The position numbers and the translations under genes were made by a program. Positions 14,377-23,343 of a stretch of 33,602 bases of DNA are shown piece by piece. How positions within the stretch are numbered: the first letter of the stretch is position 1; every line of letters starts with the position of its first letter. The stretch is taken from assembly GCA_029266335.1 (NCBI GenBank), contig JAQSXC010000027.1:1-33602 (forward strand), written 5' to 3'. Below the pieces are notes generated by a model. It was not told the origin of the DNA. It was given only the letters and a program-made list of their open reading frames with translations, and did no database searches. Source of the stretch: Eubacterium sp. GTDB taxonomy: Bacteria > Bacillota > Clostridia > Acetivibrionales > DSM-1351.

Positions 14377-14667
14377 ATGACACCAGCTTTTTCATATTCA
14401 ATAGCGGTTTTCTTTATTATTCTGGTTGCAGGCTGTGCGGTTAATTTGCTGAGGCAGCATTACATATTTCAATTATTGGGTATTGCTTTCTTTTTTACAT
14501 ATATATTAATTAATTCGGCCATATTTGTTGAAGGTACTTATGATGCCTCCTTCACTGATCTGTTTTACAGATCGCTGCCTTCTCTTTTTGGTATGTCAGC
14601 CTGCCTTATCAGCATGACGTTGGGTTTTTGGATATTTCCCTCGATCAGAAACAAAGTTAAGGATTAA
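14377..14667 (+). CDS. Small membrane protein, unknown function
   Basis: 96 residues from ATG 14377, with GGAGG 5 nt upstream; ATG 14374 is too close to that site. Three hydrophobic segments are visible: SIAVFFIILVAGCAVNLL, LLGIAFFFTYILINSAIFV and LFGMSACLISMTLGFWIF. I do not recognise the family. It follows the other membrane-protein gene by 105 nt, with a hairpin between them, and is followed by long inverted repeats and the mutS2 promoter. Confidence 0.65.
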   Translation: MTPAFSYSIAVFFIILVAGCAVNLLRQHYIFQLLGIAFFFTYILINSAIFVEGTYDASFTDLFYRSLPSLFGMSACLISMTLGFWIFPSIRNKVKD

Positions 14668-14687
14668 TTCAAAAAAATTTATCCATT

Positions 14688-14787
14688 TGCGGCATTTAAA
14701 AGGCTTATATTATTATCCTCAAAAAGCTTGCAAAAAACATAAAGCTTTTTGAGGACAATAATGACAGAAGAAGATAATAGTGCCGCA
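14688..14787. repeat. Nested inverted repeat upstream of mutS2
   Basis: Inner arms are a perfect 14-bp pair, TCCTCAAAAAGCTT (14716-14729) and AAGCTTTTTGAGGA (14742-14755), extended outward with one mismatch to about 14708/14762. Outer arms TGCGGCA (14688-14694) and TGCCGCA (14781-14787) are also exact reverse complements. A second GATAATA (14773-14779) can compete for the left arm. No T run follows on the plus strand. Confidence 0.65.
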
Positions 14788-14808
14788 TTTCGCCGCTTTG
14801 CGCTTTGG

Positions 14809-14837
14809 TTGCGGCTCATGCCGGGCTGTGCTATAAT
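14809..14837 (+). promoter_or_regulatory. Promoter of mutS2
   Basis: TTGCGG (14809-14814), 17-nt spacer, TATAAT (14832-14837), with TG of an extended -10 box before it. The predicted leader is about 200 nt. Confidence 0.65.
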
Positions 14838-14899
14838 TAAAATGTTTGCTTAACGGGACATTTATTCAAACTGTTCCGGAGCACATTTTAATACAGCAC
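14828..14899. repeat. Inverted repeat spanning the mutS2 -10 box and early leader
   Basis: GTGCT (14828-14832) and ATTAAAATGT (14836-14845) pair with ACATTTTAAT (14883-14892) and AGCAC (14895-14899). Inside lies CGGGACA (14854-14860) with TGTTCCG (14872-14878). A T run follows at about 14903-14908. Only the inner stem would be in RNA made from the promoter above; read-through RNA would contain the whole structure. Confidence 0.55.
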
Positions 14900-15043
14900 T
14901 GCCTTTTTTATTATTTATGTGAATTGCCAAAAACAATTAGTGGGAAGCTAAAAGAGTGCAGCTTGGATATGATGACCGCAGAAATCTGAGCCTACATAAA
15001 GTGAAAGTTGCTCGATTTCCTGTAAGAAGGAAGGACGCTTTAT

Positions 15044-17422
15044 ATGAATAAAAAAACAATAAGAGTACTTGAATTTGAGAAAATTACAGATAAATTAAAG
15101 GGTTTAACTGCTTCAGAGCTTGGAAGGGAACTGGTAGAGGAGCTGGTTCCTCAGACTGATTTCAACTCTGTAGAAAAAATGCTGGCTGAAACCAATGATG
15201 GTGTCAGCTGCATTGTGAGACGCGGTTCACCGCCTCTGGGCGGAATCCATGATATCAGACCTTGCTTGAAGAGACTTGATTTGGGTGGAATTTTAAATCC
15301 CGGAGAACTTCTCAAAATAGGCGGAGTTCTGCGTGCAGCAAGAAGGCTTAAAGGCTATGTAAATGACAAACTGGATGAAAATAAGGAAAATGTGGTGTAT
15401 GAATTGATTTCCTGCCTGGAATCCAATCAAAGACTGGAGCAGAAAATTGACCTGTGCATAATAAGCGAAGAAGAAATTGCAGATAATGCAAGCCCCGCGC
15501 TTAATACCATCAGACGCCAGATAAAGGATCAGCAGGCTTCAATCAAAGATAAACTAAATGATCTCATACGTTCCTCAAAATATCAGAAATATATACAGGA
15601 ATCGGTTGTAACCATGAGAGGTGACAGATATGTTATTCCTGTTAAGCAGGAACACAAAAATGATATCCCGGGTCTGGTGCATGATTCCTCCTCCAGCGGA
15701 GCAACTTTATTTATTGAGCCTATGGGGGTAGTGGAAGCAAATAATGCCATAAAGCAGCTCAAAATCAAGGAACAGGCTGAGATTGAAAGAATTCTGGCTG
15801 AATTATCGTCAGATGCGTCGCTGATATTACCCCAATTAAACGCAAATATGAGTATTATGGCGAGACTGGATTTCATATTTGCCAAAGCGAAGCTTGCAAC
15901 CGACCTGAATTGCATATGTCCGAGAATAAATCAAGAGGGTAAAATCATTATCAAAAAGGGAAGACATCCTTTGCTGGACCCTAAAGCCGTAGTACCTATA
16001 GATTTCTGGATTGGAGAAAAATTCAGTTCACTTATTGTAACAGGTCCTAATACCGGCGGAAAGACGGTTTCTTTAAAAACTGTCGGACTCTTTACTCTTA
16101 TGATGCAAAGCGGTCTTCTGGTTCCTGCCAACGAAGGAACAGAAATGAGCGTTTTCGAAAGAATTTATGCTGATATCGGTGATGAACAGAGTATTGAACA
16201 AAGTCTCAGTACCTTCTCCTCACATATGAAAAATATTGTTGAAATACTGAAGAATGTTAACGGCAAATCTCTGGTGTTGTTTGATGAGCTGGGTGCCGGG
16301 ACAGACCCCACTGAAGGAGCAGCACTGGCCATGTCAATACTTGAATGCCTGCACCGGATAGGGGCAACAACACTGGCCACCACACACTATACCGAACTTA
16401 AGGTTTATGCTATTTCTACGCAGGGGGTGGAAAATGCCTCCTGTGAGTTTGATGTAGAGACCCTGAGACCTACTTATAAGCTTTTGATCGGTGTTCCGGG
16501 AAAGAGTAATGCCTTCGCCATATCAAAGAGACTGGGGCTTACCGATGACATTATCGAAAGATCTAAGGAATTCCTGTCACAGGAGGACATACGGTTTGAA
16601 GATATTCTGCTGAGCATAGAAAAGAACCGCGGTGAAGCCGAAAAGGAAAAAATGCGTGCCGAAAGTTACAGACTGGAGGCTGAAAGATTAAAGAAAGACC
16701 TGGAAGAGCAGAGGAGCAGGCTGGCCGTACAGAAGGAAAATGAGCTCCGAAAGGCAAAGGAAGAAGCCAGGTGCATTCTTATGGATTCAAAGAGGCAGGC
16801 TGAAGAACTTGTATCAGAGATGAAGAGGCTTGCCAAGGAGCAGGAGGAAGCAGAGGTCAGAAGACAGACTGAAGAGCTCCGCCAGAAACTTAACAGGAGC
16901 ATAAGCAGTCTGGATGACTCTCTTGTAGAATCCATTATGCCAAAGAAAGGTCTTGTCAAACCTCCTAAGAATCTCAAGCCCGGCGATTCAGTTCTTATTG
17001 TAAATCTGAATCAAAAAGGGACTCTCCTTTCAGCACCGGATAAAAACGGTGAGTGTCAGGTTCAGGCAGGTATAATTAAAATAAATGTTCATATTTCAAA
17101 TCTGAAGCTTGTTGATGAACAAAAGCAGCAGCTGCAGAGAACGGGAATAGGTAAGATTGGTGTCTCCAAGGCTCAGAACATGTCCTCTGAAATAGACTTG
17201 AGAGGAATGCTGCTGGATGAGGCTGTTGATGTTGTAGATAAATATCTTGATGATGCAAGTATTGCCGGTCTGGGAGAGGTGACTCTGATTCACGGCAAAG
17301 GAACCGGGGCGTTAAGAGCCGGTTTGCAGCAGCATTTGAAACATAATCCACATATAAAAAGCTTCAGACTGGGTAAACTGGGAGAAGGAGAAAGCGGAGT
17401 AACTGTTGTTGAAATTAAATAA
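15044..17422 (+). CDS. mutS2: Endonuclease MutS2
   Basis: 792 residues, full length. MutS core and clamp domains are followed by the ATPase with Walker A GPNTGGKT (334-341) and Walker B LVLFDELGAGTDPTEGAALA. A long charged coiled coil (about 520-640, rich in E/K/R) follows. The C-terminal Smr nuclease domain (about 716-792) has IDLRGM and HGKGTGALR. The N-terminal mismatch-recognition domain of MutS is absent, as expected for MutS2. Family members suppress homologous recombination and, in Bacillus, act on stalled or collided ribosomes through the Smr domain. SD GAAGGAAGGA precedes ATG. It has its own promoter and a ~200-nt leader with inverted repeats; no terminator separates it clearly from typA, which has a separate promoter. 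Confidence 0.96.
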   Translation: MNKKTIRVLEFEKITDKLKGLTASELGRELVEELVPQTDFNSVEKMLAETNDGVSCIVRRGSPPLGGIHDIRPCLKRLDLGGILNPGELLKIGGVLRAARRLKGYVNDKLDENKENVVYELISCLESNQRLEQKIDLCIISEEEIADNASPALNTIRRQIKDQQASIKDKLNDLIRSSKYQKYIQESVVTMRGDRYVIPVKQEHKNDIPGLVHDSSSSGATLFIEPMGVVEANNAIKQLKIKEQAEIERILAELSSDASLILPQLNANMSIMARLDFIFAKAKLATDLNCICPRINQEGKIIIKKGRHPLLDPKAVVPIDFWIGEKFSSLIVTGPNTGGKTVSLKTVGLFTLMMQSGLLVPANEGTEMSVFERIYADIGDEQSIEQSLSTFSSHMKNIVEILKNVNGKSLVLFDELGAGTDPTEGAALAMSILECLHRIGATTLATTHYTELKVYAISTQGVENASCEFDVETLRPTYKLLIGVPGKSNAFAISKRLGLTDDIIERSKEFLSQEDIRFEDILLSIEKNRGEAEKEKMRAESYRLEAERLKKDLEEQRSRLAVQKENELRKAKEEARCILMDSKRQAEELVSEMKRLAKEQEEAEVRRQTEELRQKLNRSISSLDDSLVESIMPKKGLVKPPKNLKPGDSVLIVNLNQKGTLLSAPDKNGECQVQAGIIKINVHISNLKLVDEQKQQLQRTGIGKIGVSKAQNMSSEIDLRGMLLDEAVDVVDKYLDDASIAGLGEVTLIHGKGTGALRAGLQQHLKHNPHIKSFRLGKLGEGESGVTVVEIK

Positions 17423-17484
17423 CAAATATCCAATTTGTCTATAAAAGATTTGAATTGACGTTAAATTCCAGTAAATATGTACGG

Positions 17485-17513
17485 TTGACTTTTTCGGTTC
17501 ATTAAATTACAAT
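17485..17513 (+). promoter_or_regulatory. Promoter of typA
   Basis: TTGACT (17485-17490), 17-nt spacer, TACAAT (17508-17513): near-consensus vegetative promoter. The leader to the GTG start is about 120 nt. Confidence 0.7.
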
Positions 17514-17639
17514 TAGTAGTGGTTTTTTTATATAAAATAAATTTATTCTGAACAAGATTGGATTTTTCCATTTTATTTGAATATTTTTAATAAAGTAGCA
17601 AGCATTTGAAACTATTGAAGTTTATGAAGGAGAATTTTT

Positions 17640-19457
17640 GTGGATATCAGACAGGATATTAGAAACATCGCAATAATAGCGCACGTTGACCATGGTAAAA
17701 CAACTCTGGTGGATGCCATGCTCAGGCAGAGTGGTATTTTCAGAGAAAATGAAGCTGTAGCCGAGAGAGTTATGGACTCAAACGATCTGGAAAAGGAAAG
17801 AGGAATTACAATACTGGCAAAAAACACCGCAGTTAACTATAACGGTATCAAAATCAATATTGTGGATACACCCGGCCATGCTGACTTCGGCGGTGAGGTT
17901 GAACGTGTTCTGAAAATGGTTGACGGTGTTCTTCTATTAGTCGATGCCTTTGAAGGCTCAATGCCTCAGACAAGGTTTGTATTGAAAAAGGCGCTTTCAT
18001 TGAATTTAAAACCAATTGTTGTAGTAAATAAGATTGACAGACCTGAAGCAAGACCTGATGAGGTTGTTGATGAAATAATTGAACTCTTTATTGAACTGGG
18101 TGCTGATGATGATCAGCTGGAATTCCCTGTAGTGTATGCATCATCAAGAGAAGGCTTTGCAGTATGCGATCTTGGCGGAGAAAGAATAGATCTGAAACCG
18201 TTATTTGATATGATCATTGATAAGGTGCCTGCTCCAAAGGGTGATTTGTCGGGAACACTTCAGCTGTTGGTTTCAAATATAGACTACGACGAATATGTGG
18301 GAAGAATTGCTATAGGAAGAGTTGAAAGAGGTTCTGTGAAGCTCGGACAGCAAGCAATAATCTGTAAAAAAGAGGGCGATATTCTTAATGCAAGAATTAC
18401 AAAGCTCTATTGTTATGAAGGCTTGAAGCGTATAGATACAAACGAAGCACAAATAGGTGACATTGTAGCTGTATCGGGTGTTGGTGATGTAACCATCGGT
18501 GATACCATCTGTGAAGTTGGTGCACCTGATCCGTTGCCGTTTGTGGCAATTGACGAACCTACCCTGTCCATGACCTTCAGTGTTAACAACAGTCCCTTTG
18601 CAGGTAGAGAAGGAACATTTGTTACTTCCAGACATTTGAGAGACAGACTATTTAAAGAACTTGAGACAAATGTAAGTTTAAGAGTAGAAGAAACCGACTC
18701 TGCCGACTCCTTCAAGGTATCCGGAAGAGGAGAACTTCATCTTTCAATATTAATTGAAACCATGAGAAGACAGGGCTATGAATTTAATGTTTCAAAACCA
18801 ACTGTTATCAACAGGGAAATTGACGGAGTTCTGATGGAGCCTATAGAGTATCTTATGATTGATGTTCCTGAAGAATATATGGGTGTTGTAATGGAAAAAC
18901 TGGGCACACGAAAGTCTGAAATGGTTAACATGACTTCCGCCAACCAGGGTTATATGAGACTGGAGTTTAAAATACCTGCCAGAGGTTTGATCGGATATAG
19001 ATCAGAGTTATTGACCGATACAAAGGGAAATGGAATTATGAATCATATATTCCATAGCTATGAACCATACAAGGGTGATATTTCAACAAGACAAAGAGGT
19101 TCTCTGGTTGCTTGGGAGGACGGAGAAGCTGTTACTTACGGTCTCTACAATGCCCAGGAAAGAGGAACTCTGTTCATTACGCCGGGAACCAAGGTATACG
19201 AGGGAATGATAGTTGGAGAAAATGCCAGATATGATGACCTCGTAGTTAACGTTTGTAAAAAGAAGCATGTAACAAACATGAGAGCATCGGGTTCTGATGA
19301 AGCTTTGCGTTTAACACCGCCAACCGTTCTCAGTCTTGAACAGGCACTTGAATTTATAGCAGAAGATGAGCTGGTTGAGATGACACCAAAGAATATCCGT
19401 TTAAGAAAGAAGATACTTGATACAGAAATGAGAGCCAAGGATAGAAGCAAGAAATAA
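17640..19457 (+). CDS. typA: Ribosome-associated translational GTPase TypA/BipA
   Basis: 605 residues; GTG start with AAGGAG 7 nt upstream. G-motifs: HVDHGKTT (15-22), [13 protein letters not shown] and NKID. The elongation-factor-like domains II, III and V follow, and the BipA-specific C-terminal domain includes [20 protein letters not shown] and [20 protein letters not shown]. TypA binds the ribosome near the EF-G site and supports 50S assembly and growth under stress and cold. It is monocistronic by sequence: its own near-consensus promoter upstream and a strong terminator downstream. Confidence 0.97.
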   Translation: MDIRQDIRNIAIIAHVDHGKTTLVDAMLRQSGIFRENEAVAERVMDSNDLEKERGITILAKNTAVNYNGIKINIVDTPGHADFGGEVERVLKMVDGVLLLVDAFEGSMPQTRFVLKKALSLNLKPIVVVNKIDRPEARPDEVVDEIIELFIELGADDDQLEFPVVYASSREGFAVCDLGGERIDLKPLFDMIIDKVPAPKGDLSGTLQLLVSNIDYDEYVGRIAIGRVERGSVKLGQQAIICKKEGDILNARITKLYCYEGLKRIDTNEAQIGDIVAVSGVGDVTIGDTICEVGAPDPLPFVAIDEPTLSMTFSVNNSPFAGREGTFVTSRHLRDRLFKELETNVSLRVEETDSADSFKVSGRGELHLSILIETMRRQGYEFNVSKPTVINREIDGVLMEPIEYLMIDVPEEYMGVVMEKLGTRKSEMVNMTSANQGYMRLEFKIPARGLIGYRSELLTDTKGNGIMNHIFHSYEPYKGDISTRQRGSLVAWEDGEAVTYGLYNAQERGTLFITPGTKVYEGMIVGENARYDDLVVNVCKKKHVTNMRASGSDEALRLTPPTVLSLEQALEFIAEDELVEMTPKNIRLRKKILDTEMRAKDRSKK

Positions 19458-19538
19458 GCCGGACGCTGTGTAACAAACCGGGTACAGGTTTAATAAGGCA
19501 AAGTGTATCTTTCAAAAAAATAACAGCTGTTTAATGAA

Positions 19539-19579
19539 TTGATGAAATCGTTTATTTATCACGATTTCATCAATTTTTT
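19539..19579 (+). terminator. Rho-independent terminator after typA
   Basis: Perfect 12-bp stem TTGATGAAATCG (19539-19550) with CGATTTCATCAA (19562-19573), then six T. Confidence 0.9.
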
Positions 19580-19691
19580 CTAGCCATACTGTTGTTGGAT
19601 TGGGGTGCTATCAAATAAAAAGTAATGTGTATTTATTGTTACAGATTATATTTGCAGAGGATAGCTATCATTTCCGGTTGGGCACTAATTC

Positions 19692-19720
19692 TGGACAAAA
19701 TGTGAAAAAAATATTATAGT
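19692..19720 (+). promoter_or_regulatory. Possible promoter of mltG
   Basis: TGGACA (19692-19697), 17-nt spacer, TATAGT (19715-19720). AT-rich flanks make alternative -10 choices possible. The rest of the 347-nt gap holds only the typA terminator and no gene. Confidence 0.4.
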
Positions 19721-19804
19721 ATTTATTATAGACGTACCAGTATAAAGGTACATTTAAAAAAGGTATATTATGTTTTTTCATCATGAGAATGGAGTCATGT
19801 ATTA

Positions 19805-21079
19805 ATGAGTAGAAAATTAAAGGTTGCATTAGTAGGCATTTTAGCTATCTTTATTGGCATATTTTTATCGGTGCCAAACATTATGAGATATGTAGGGACC
19901 CTATTAAAAGGATATGATGCACAATATGGAGCCCTAAACGCATTTTTGACTATACTCGGTCTGGTACTCGTATTTTTTGGAATATTTATAATCTGTGCAG
20001 GGCTGAAAAGAATGGCGTTTGTACTTACCAGTTTACTGATATTTATATTTATTTTTGCCGTTGGATCAATTTATTCGTATAAAAGTACAGTCGAGACAGA
20101 AAAGAACGGTGATGTCAAGGAAGCCGTAAAGATACCTGCTTCCTCGGAAGGGGCAGTACTTGTGGATATACCCATGGGCTCGGATACCAGTAAAATAGCT
20201 GAAATTTTAGGCGAAAAAGGAATTATAAACAAACCCCAGATCTTTAAGTTAGTGTCAAAACTCAACGGGTATGACGGAAGATATCAGGCCGGTACCCATG
20301 TTCTGAAAAATGGGCTGGAGCTTGATACTATTATGAATATTCTTATAGGAAAGCCTGAAAGCATAAAGATTACCATACCGGAAGGTTTGACCTATAAGCA
20401 GATTGTAAAAACTTTCGTTAAGAAAGGTCTTGCAATAGAAGACAAGTTTGATTCTGCCATGAAATATGAGAAATACGACTTTGATTTTGTAAAGCAGATT
20501 AAAAATGTCAACAATCGTGAATTTATGCTTGAAGGATATTTGTTTCCGGATACATATGAGTTTGCGATGAATCCTGGCGAAAAAACCATAATTCAGATTA
20601 TGCTTGAAAACTTTAATAACAAGTTGACCAAGGAACATTACAAGCGTGCAAAAGAGCTTGGAATGACAATGGATCAGATCATTACTCTTGCATCCATTAT
20701 TGAAAGAGAAGCGAACACCAGCAATGACAGGCGTATGGTTTCTGCTGTTTTCCATAAAAGATTAAAGGATGCCAAATATAGTAAATTGCAGTCCTGTGCT
20801 ACAATTCAGTATGTTTTCCTTAATGAGGAAGGAAAAGTACATGAAAAACTGACATATGAGGATACTACTATTGATAATCCTTATAATACTTATATTCACC
20901 CGGGTTTGCCGCCGGGACCAATTTGTTCTCCGGGTATAGATTCAATTAATGCTGCATTGTATCCTGACGAAGACACTGATTATATGTTCTTTATCGCTAA
21001 GGGTGACGGAACAACCAAGTTTACAAAGAATTATGCCGAGCATTTAAAAGCTATGAAGGAATATGGACTTGCAAAATAA
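19805..21079 (+). CDS. mltG: Endolytic murein transglycosylase MltG (YceG-like)
   Basis: 424 residues. The YceG/MltG domain covers the C-terminal ~300 residues, with catalytic Glu300 in LASIIEREANTS (equivalent to E218 of E. coli MltG) and the closing motifs YNTYIHPGLPPGPICSPG and NAALYPDEDTDYMFFIAKGD. A LysM-like segment (GSDTSKIAEILGEKGI) precedes it. The enzyme cuts nascent glycan strands at the outer membrane face and sets their length. The N-terminus is unusual in showing three hydrophobic helices (about 8-27, 43-68, 72-90) instead of the usual single anchor. A terminator follows, then trmR and trhP, the same order as yrrL-yrrM in Bacillus. Confidence 0.93.
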   Translation: MSRKLKVALVGILAIFIGIFLSVPNIMRYVGTLLKGYDAQYGALNAFLTILGLVLVFFGIFIICAGLKRMAFVLTSLLIFIFIFAVGSIYSYKSTVETEKNGDVKEAVKIPASSEGAVLVDIPMGSDTSKIAEILGEKGIINKPQIFKLVSKLNGYDGRYQAGTHVLKNGLELDTIMNILIGKPESIKITIPEGLTYKQIVKTFVKKGLAIEDKFDSAMKYEKYDFDFVKQIKNVNNREFMLEGYLFPDTYEFAMNPGEKTIIQIMLENFNNKLTKEHYKRAKELGMTMDQIITLASIIEREANTSNDRRMVSAVFHKRLKDAKYSKLQSCATIQYVFLNEEGKVHEKLTYEDTTIDNPYNTYIHPGLPPGPICSPGIDSINAALYPDEDTDYMFFIAKGDGTTKFTKNYAEHLKAMKEYGLAK

Positions 21080-21084
21080 TCATC

Positions 21085-21110
21085 GGGGTGGCTTGAAGCT
21101 ACCCCTTTTT
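21085..21110 (+). terminator. Rho-independent terminator after mltG
   Basis: GGGGTGGCTT (21085-21094) pairs with AAGCTACCCC (to 21105), followed by five T. Confidence 0.85.
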
Positions 21111-21263
21111 ATTGGGTGGGTTTGTTGTAGAAATATCAGTCTTCTGCAAAATGCTACAGTTTCATTGGGAGACACATGTTGCCGTATAGGAAAGAAATTT
21201 TATTTTCCGATGCTAAATCTGCCACCATTGCGTCCAGGACTTGAATAAAAAAGGAAAATGTCA

Positions 21264-21902
21264 ATGATAAATTATGATTATATAACCGAGTATATCAGAG
21301 CAACAATTAAACCTAATACAGGATTGTTGGCCCAGCTTGAGCAATATGCGTCTGAAAATCATGTACCCATCATTCAGCCTGAGGTGGCTGCACTTCTAAA
21401 AGTTTTGGGTAACCTGAACAAACCCTCCAGAATTCTCGAGGTAGGTACGGCTATTGGATATTCTTCCATGTTATTTTCCGGTTTTCTTAAGCCGGAAGGA
21501 GTAATCGATACAATTGAAAGAAACGAGCAAATGATTGAGCTTGCAAGAAAAAACATAAAAACCGCCGGTCTTCAGGATACTATTAATGTAATAGCAGGAG
21601 ATGCCCTTGAGGTTTTAGGCTGTCTGGACAAACAGTACGATATGATATTCCTGGATGCTGCAAAAGGTCAGTACAGTGAGTTCCTGGAGCAAAGCAAAAG
21701 GATGCTGGCTGCAGGAGGATTACTCATATCTGATAATGTACTGTATAAAGGCATGATAGCTACTGATGAACTGGTTGTGAGACGTAAAAAGACTATAGTA
21801 ACCAGAATGAGGAGTTTTTTGAAAACACTATGTCAGGATGAAAGCTTTGAAACCAGTATTATTCCTATTGGAGATGGTGTTGCACTTAGTTATAAGAAGT
21901 AA
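21264..21902 (+). CDS. trmR: tRNA 5-hydroxyuridine methyltransferase TrmR (class I O-methyltransferase)
   Basis: 212 residues from ATG 21264 (AAGGA 8 nt upstream; ATG 21258 is too close). The SAM-binding motif is ILEVGTAIGYSS (about 57-68), with the O-methyltransferase_3 motifs YDMIFLDAAKGQY (metal/substrate) and LLISDNVLYKG. The catechol-O-methyltransferase-like fold also fits other small-molecule methyltransferases. Its place directly before a U32 (TrhP-type) gene and after mltG matches Bacillus yrrL-yrrM-yrrN-yrrO, where YrrM is TrmR and methylates 5-hydroxyuridine at tRNA position 34 to 5-methoxyuridine. This widens wobble decoding. The function is inferred from family plus order. Confidence 0.88.
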   Translation: MINYDYITEYIRATIKPNTGLLAQLEQYASENHVPIIQPEVAALLKVLGNLNKPSRILEVGTAIGYSSMLFSGFLKPEGVIDTIERNEQMIELARKNIKTAGLQDTINVIAGDALEVLGCLDKQYDMIFLDAAKGQYSEFLEQSKRMLAAGGLLISDNVLYKGMIATDELVVRRKKTIVTRMRSFLKTLCQDESFETSIIPIGDGVALSYKK

Positions 21903-21988
21903 AGCGGTCCGGAAAGACGGGAAAAAGATAACTAAAATTGATACAGGATAATAACTTGCTGAAACATAAACAGATACTTGGAGGAATT

Positions 21989-23209
21989 ATGAAAAAGGTT
22001 GAGCTTTTAGCTCCTGCTGGAAATTTGGAAAAACTGAAAATGGCAATTTTATTTGGTGCAGATGCGGTTTATATTGGCGGGCAGAGATTTGGACTGAGGG
22101 CATCAGCCGACAACTTCACTCCCGAGGATATGAAGGAGGGGCTGGAATTTGCACATCAGAGAGGTTGCAAGGTTTATGTAACAGTAAACATAATCCCTCA
22201 CAATGATGATCTGGTAGGTTTGCCTGAATATATTGAGCAGTTGGATAAACTTGGCGTTGACGCAGTAATTGTATCCGACCCCGGAATATTTACAATAGTA
22301 CGCAAGGCAGCACCAAATATGGAAATCCATATCAGTACCCAGGCAAATAATACAAACTATATGAGCGCCAGCTTCTGGTATGAGCTGGGTGCCAAGAGAA
22401 TAGTAGTCGCAAGAGAACTATCCTTTGACGAAATACGTGAAATGGCTGCTATGACGCCGGAAGGCCTGGATATAGAGGCATTTATACATGGAGCAATGTG
22501 CATATCCTACTCAGGCCGCTGCCTCTTGAGCAATTATATGACGGGAAGAGATTCAAACAAGGGAGCTTGCTCCCATCCCTGCAGATGGAAGTATTCTCTG
22601 GTTGAAGAAAAGAGACCGGGCGAATACTATCCGGTATATGAAGACGAACGTGGTACCTATATATTTAATTCAAAGGATTTATGCATGATAGAGCATATTC
22701 CTCAATTGATCAGGTCGGGAATATTCAGCTTCAAGATTGAAGGCAGAATGAAAAGCTCTTTTTATGTTGCTACAGTAGTAAGCGCTTATAGAAATGCTAT
22801 TGATGAATATATGAAGGACCCTGAAAATTATAAATTTGATCCCGAATGGCTTGTAGAATTGTCAAAAGCCAGCCATAGGGAATATACCACAGGCTTCTAT
22901 TTCAACAAGACAACCGGAGATGACCAGATATACAATACAAGCTCATATATAAGAGAGTATGATTTTGTGGGTATGGTTCTGGAATATGACAGGGAGACCA
23001 AAATTGCAAAGATAGAGCAAAGAAACAGAATGATTGTTGGAGATGAAATCGAAGTTGTATTACCCCGTAAGGATTATTTTGTTCAGACTATTGAAGAAAT
23101 GAAAAATGAAGAGGGGGAAAGCATAAGGACGGCTCCACATGCGCAGATGATTATTTACATGCCTATGAAGCAGGAGGTTGAGCCATATACGATTTTGAGG
23201 AGGAAATAA
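21989..23209 (+). CDS. trhP: U32 family protein, tRNA 5-hydroxylation protein TrhP-type
   Basis: 406 residues from ATG 21989 (GGAGG 4 nt upstream). The N-terminus MKKVELLAPAGNLEKLK and the barrel motif GADAVYIGGQRFGLRA are typical of U32 proteins. The signature region EAFIHGAMCISYSGRCLLSN and the cysteine set C171, C178, C194 and C198 (CSHPC) probably holds an Fe-S cluster. IEGRMKS follows. TrhP proteins use prephenate-derived chemistry to hydroxylate U34 of tRNAs (ho5U), the substrate of TrmR encoded just upstream. Bacillus has two adjacent U32 genes (yrrN, yrrO); here one gene follows trmR, of the long YrrO-like type. It was historically labelled a collagenase-like peptidase, which the biochemistry does not support for this subgroup. 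Confidence 0.88.
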   Translation: MKKVELLAPAGNLEKLKMAILFGADAVYIGGQRFGLRASADNFTPEDMKEGLEFAHQRGCKVYVTVNIIPHNDDLVGLPEYIEQLDKLGVDAVIVSDPGIFTIVRKAAPNMEIHISTQANNTNYMSASFWYELGAKRIVVARELSFDEIREMAAMTPEGLDIEAFIHGAMCISYSGRCLLSNYMTGRDSNKGACSHPCRWKYSLVEEKRPGEYYPVYEDERGTYIFNSKDLCMIEHIPQLIRSGIFSFKIEGRMKSSFYVATVVSAYRNAIDEYMKDPENYKFDPEWLVELSKASHREYTTGFYFNKTTGDDQIYNTSSYIREYDFVGMVLEYDRETKIAKIEQRNRMIVGDEIEVVLPRKDYFVQTIEEMKNEEGESIRTAPHAQMIIYMPMKQEVEPYTILRRK

Positions 23210-23315
23210 GGTAATTGAGACTTATCAATGATCCTTTTTCATACTCTATAAGTTGTGATGATGTTAAATGCTTTTGATAGTCCTTTCACCTGAACTTGCC
23301 TTCGGTTGCAGGATA

Positions 23316-23334
23316 TTATGAAATGATTTCATAA
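23316..23334. repeat. 19-nt perfect dyad between convergent genes
   Basis: TTATGAAAT (23316-23324), central G, ATTTCATAA (23326-23334). It lies between the 3' ends of trhP and the minus-strand regulator gene. It may be part of a weak bidirectional terminator; no T run is present. Confidence 0.5.
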
Positions 23335-23343
23335 CTCATACAT

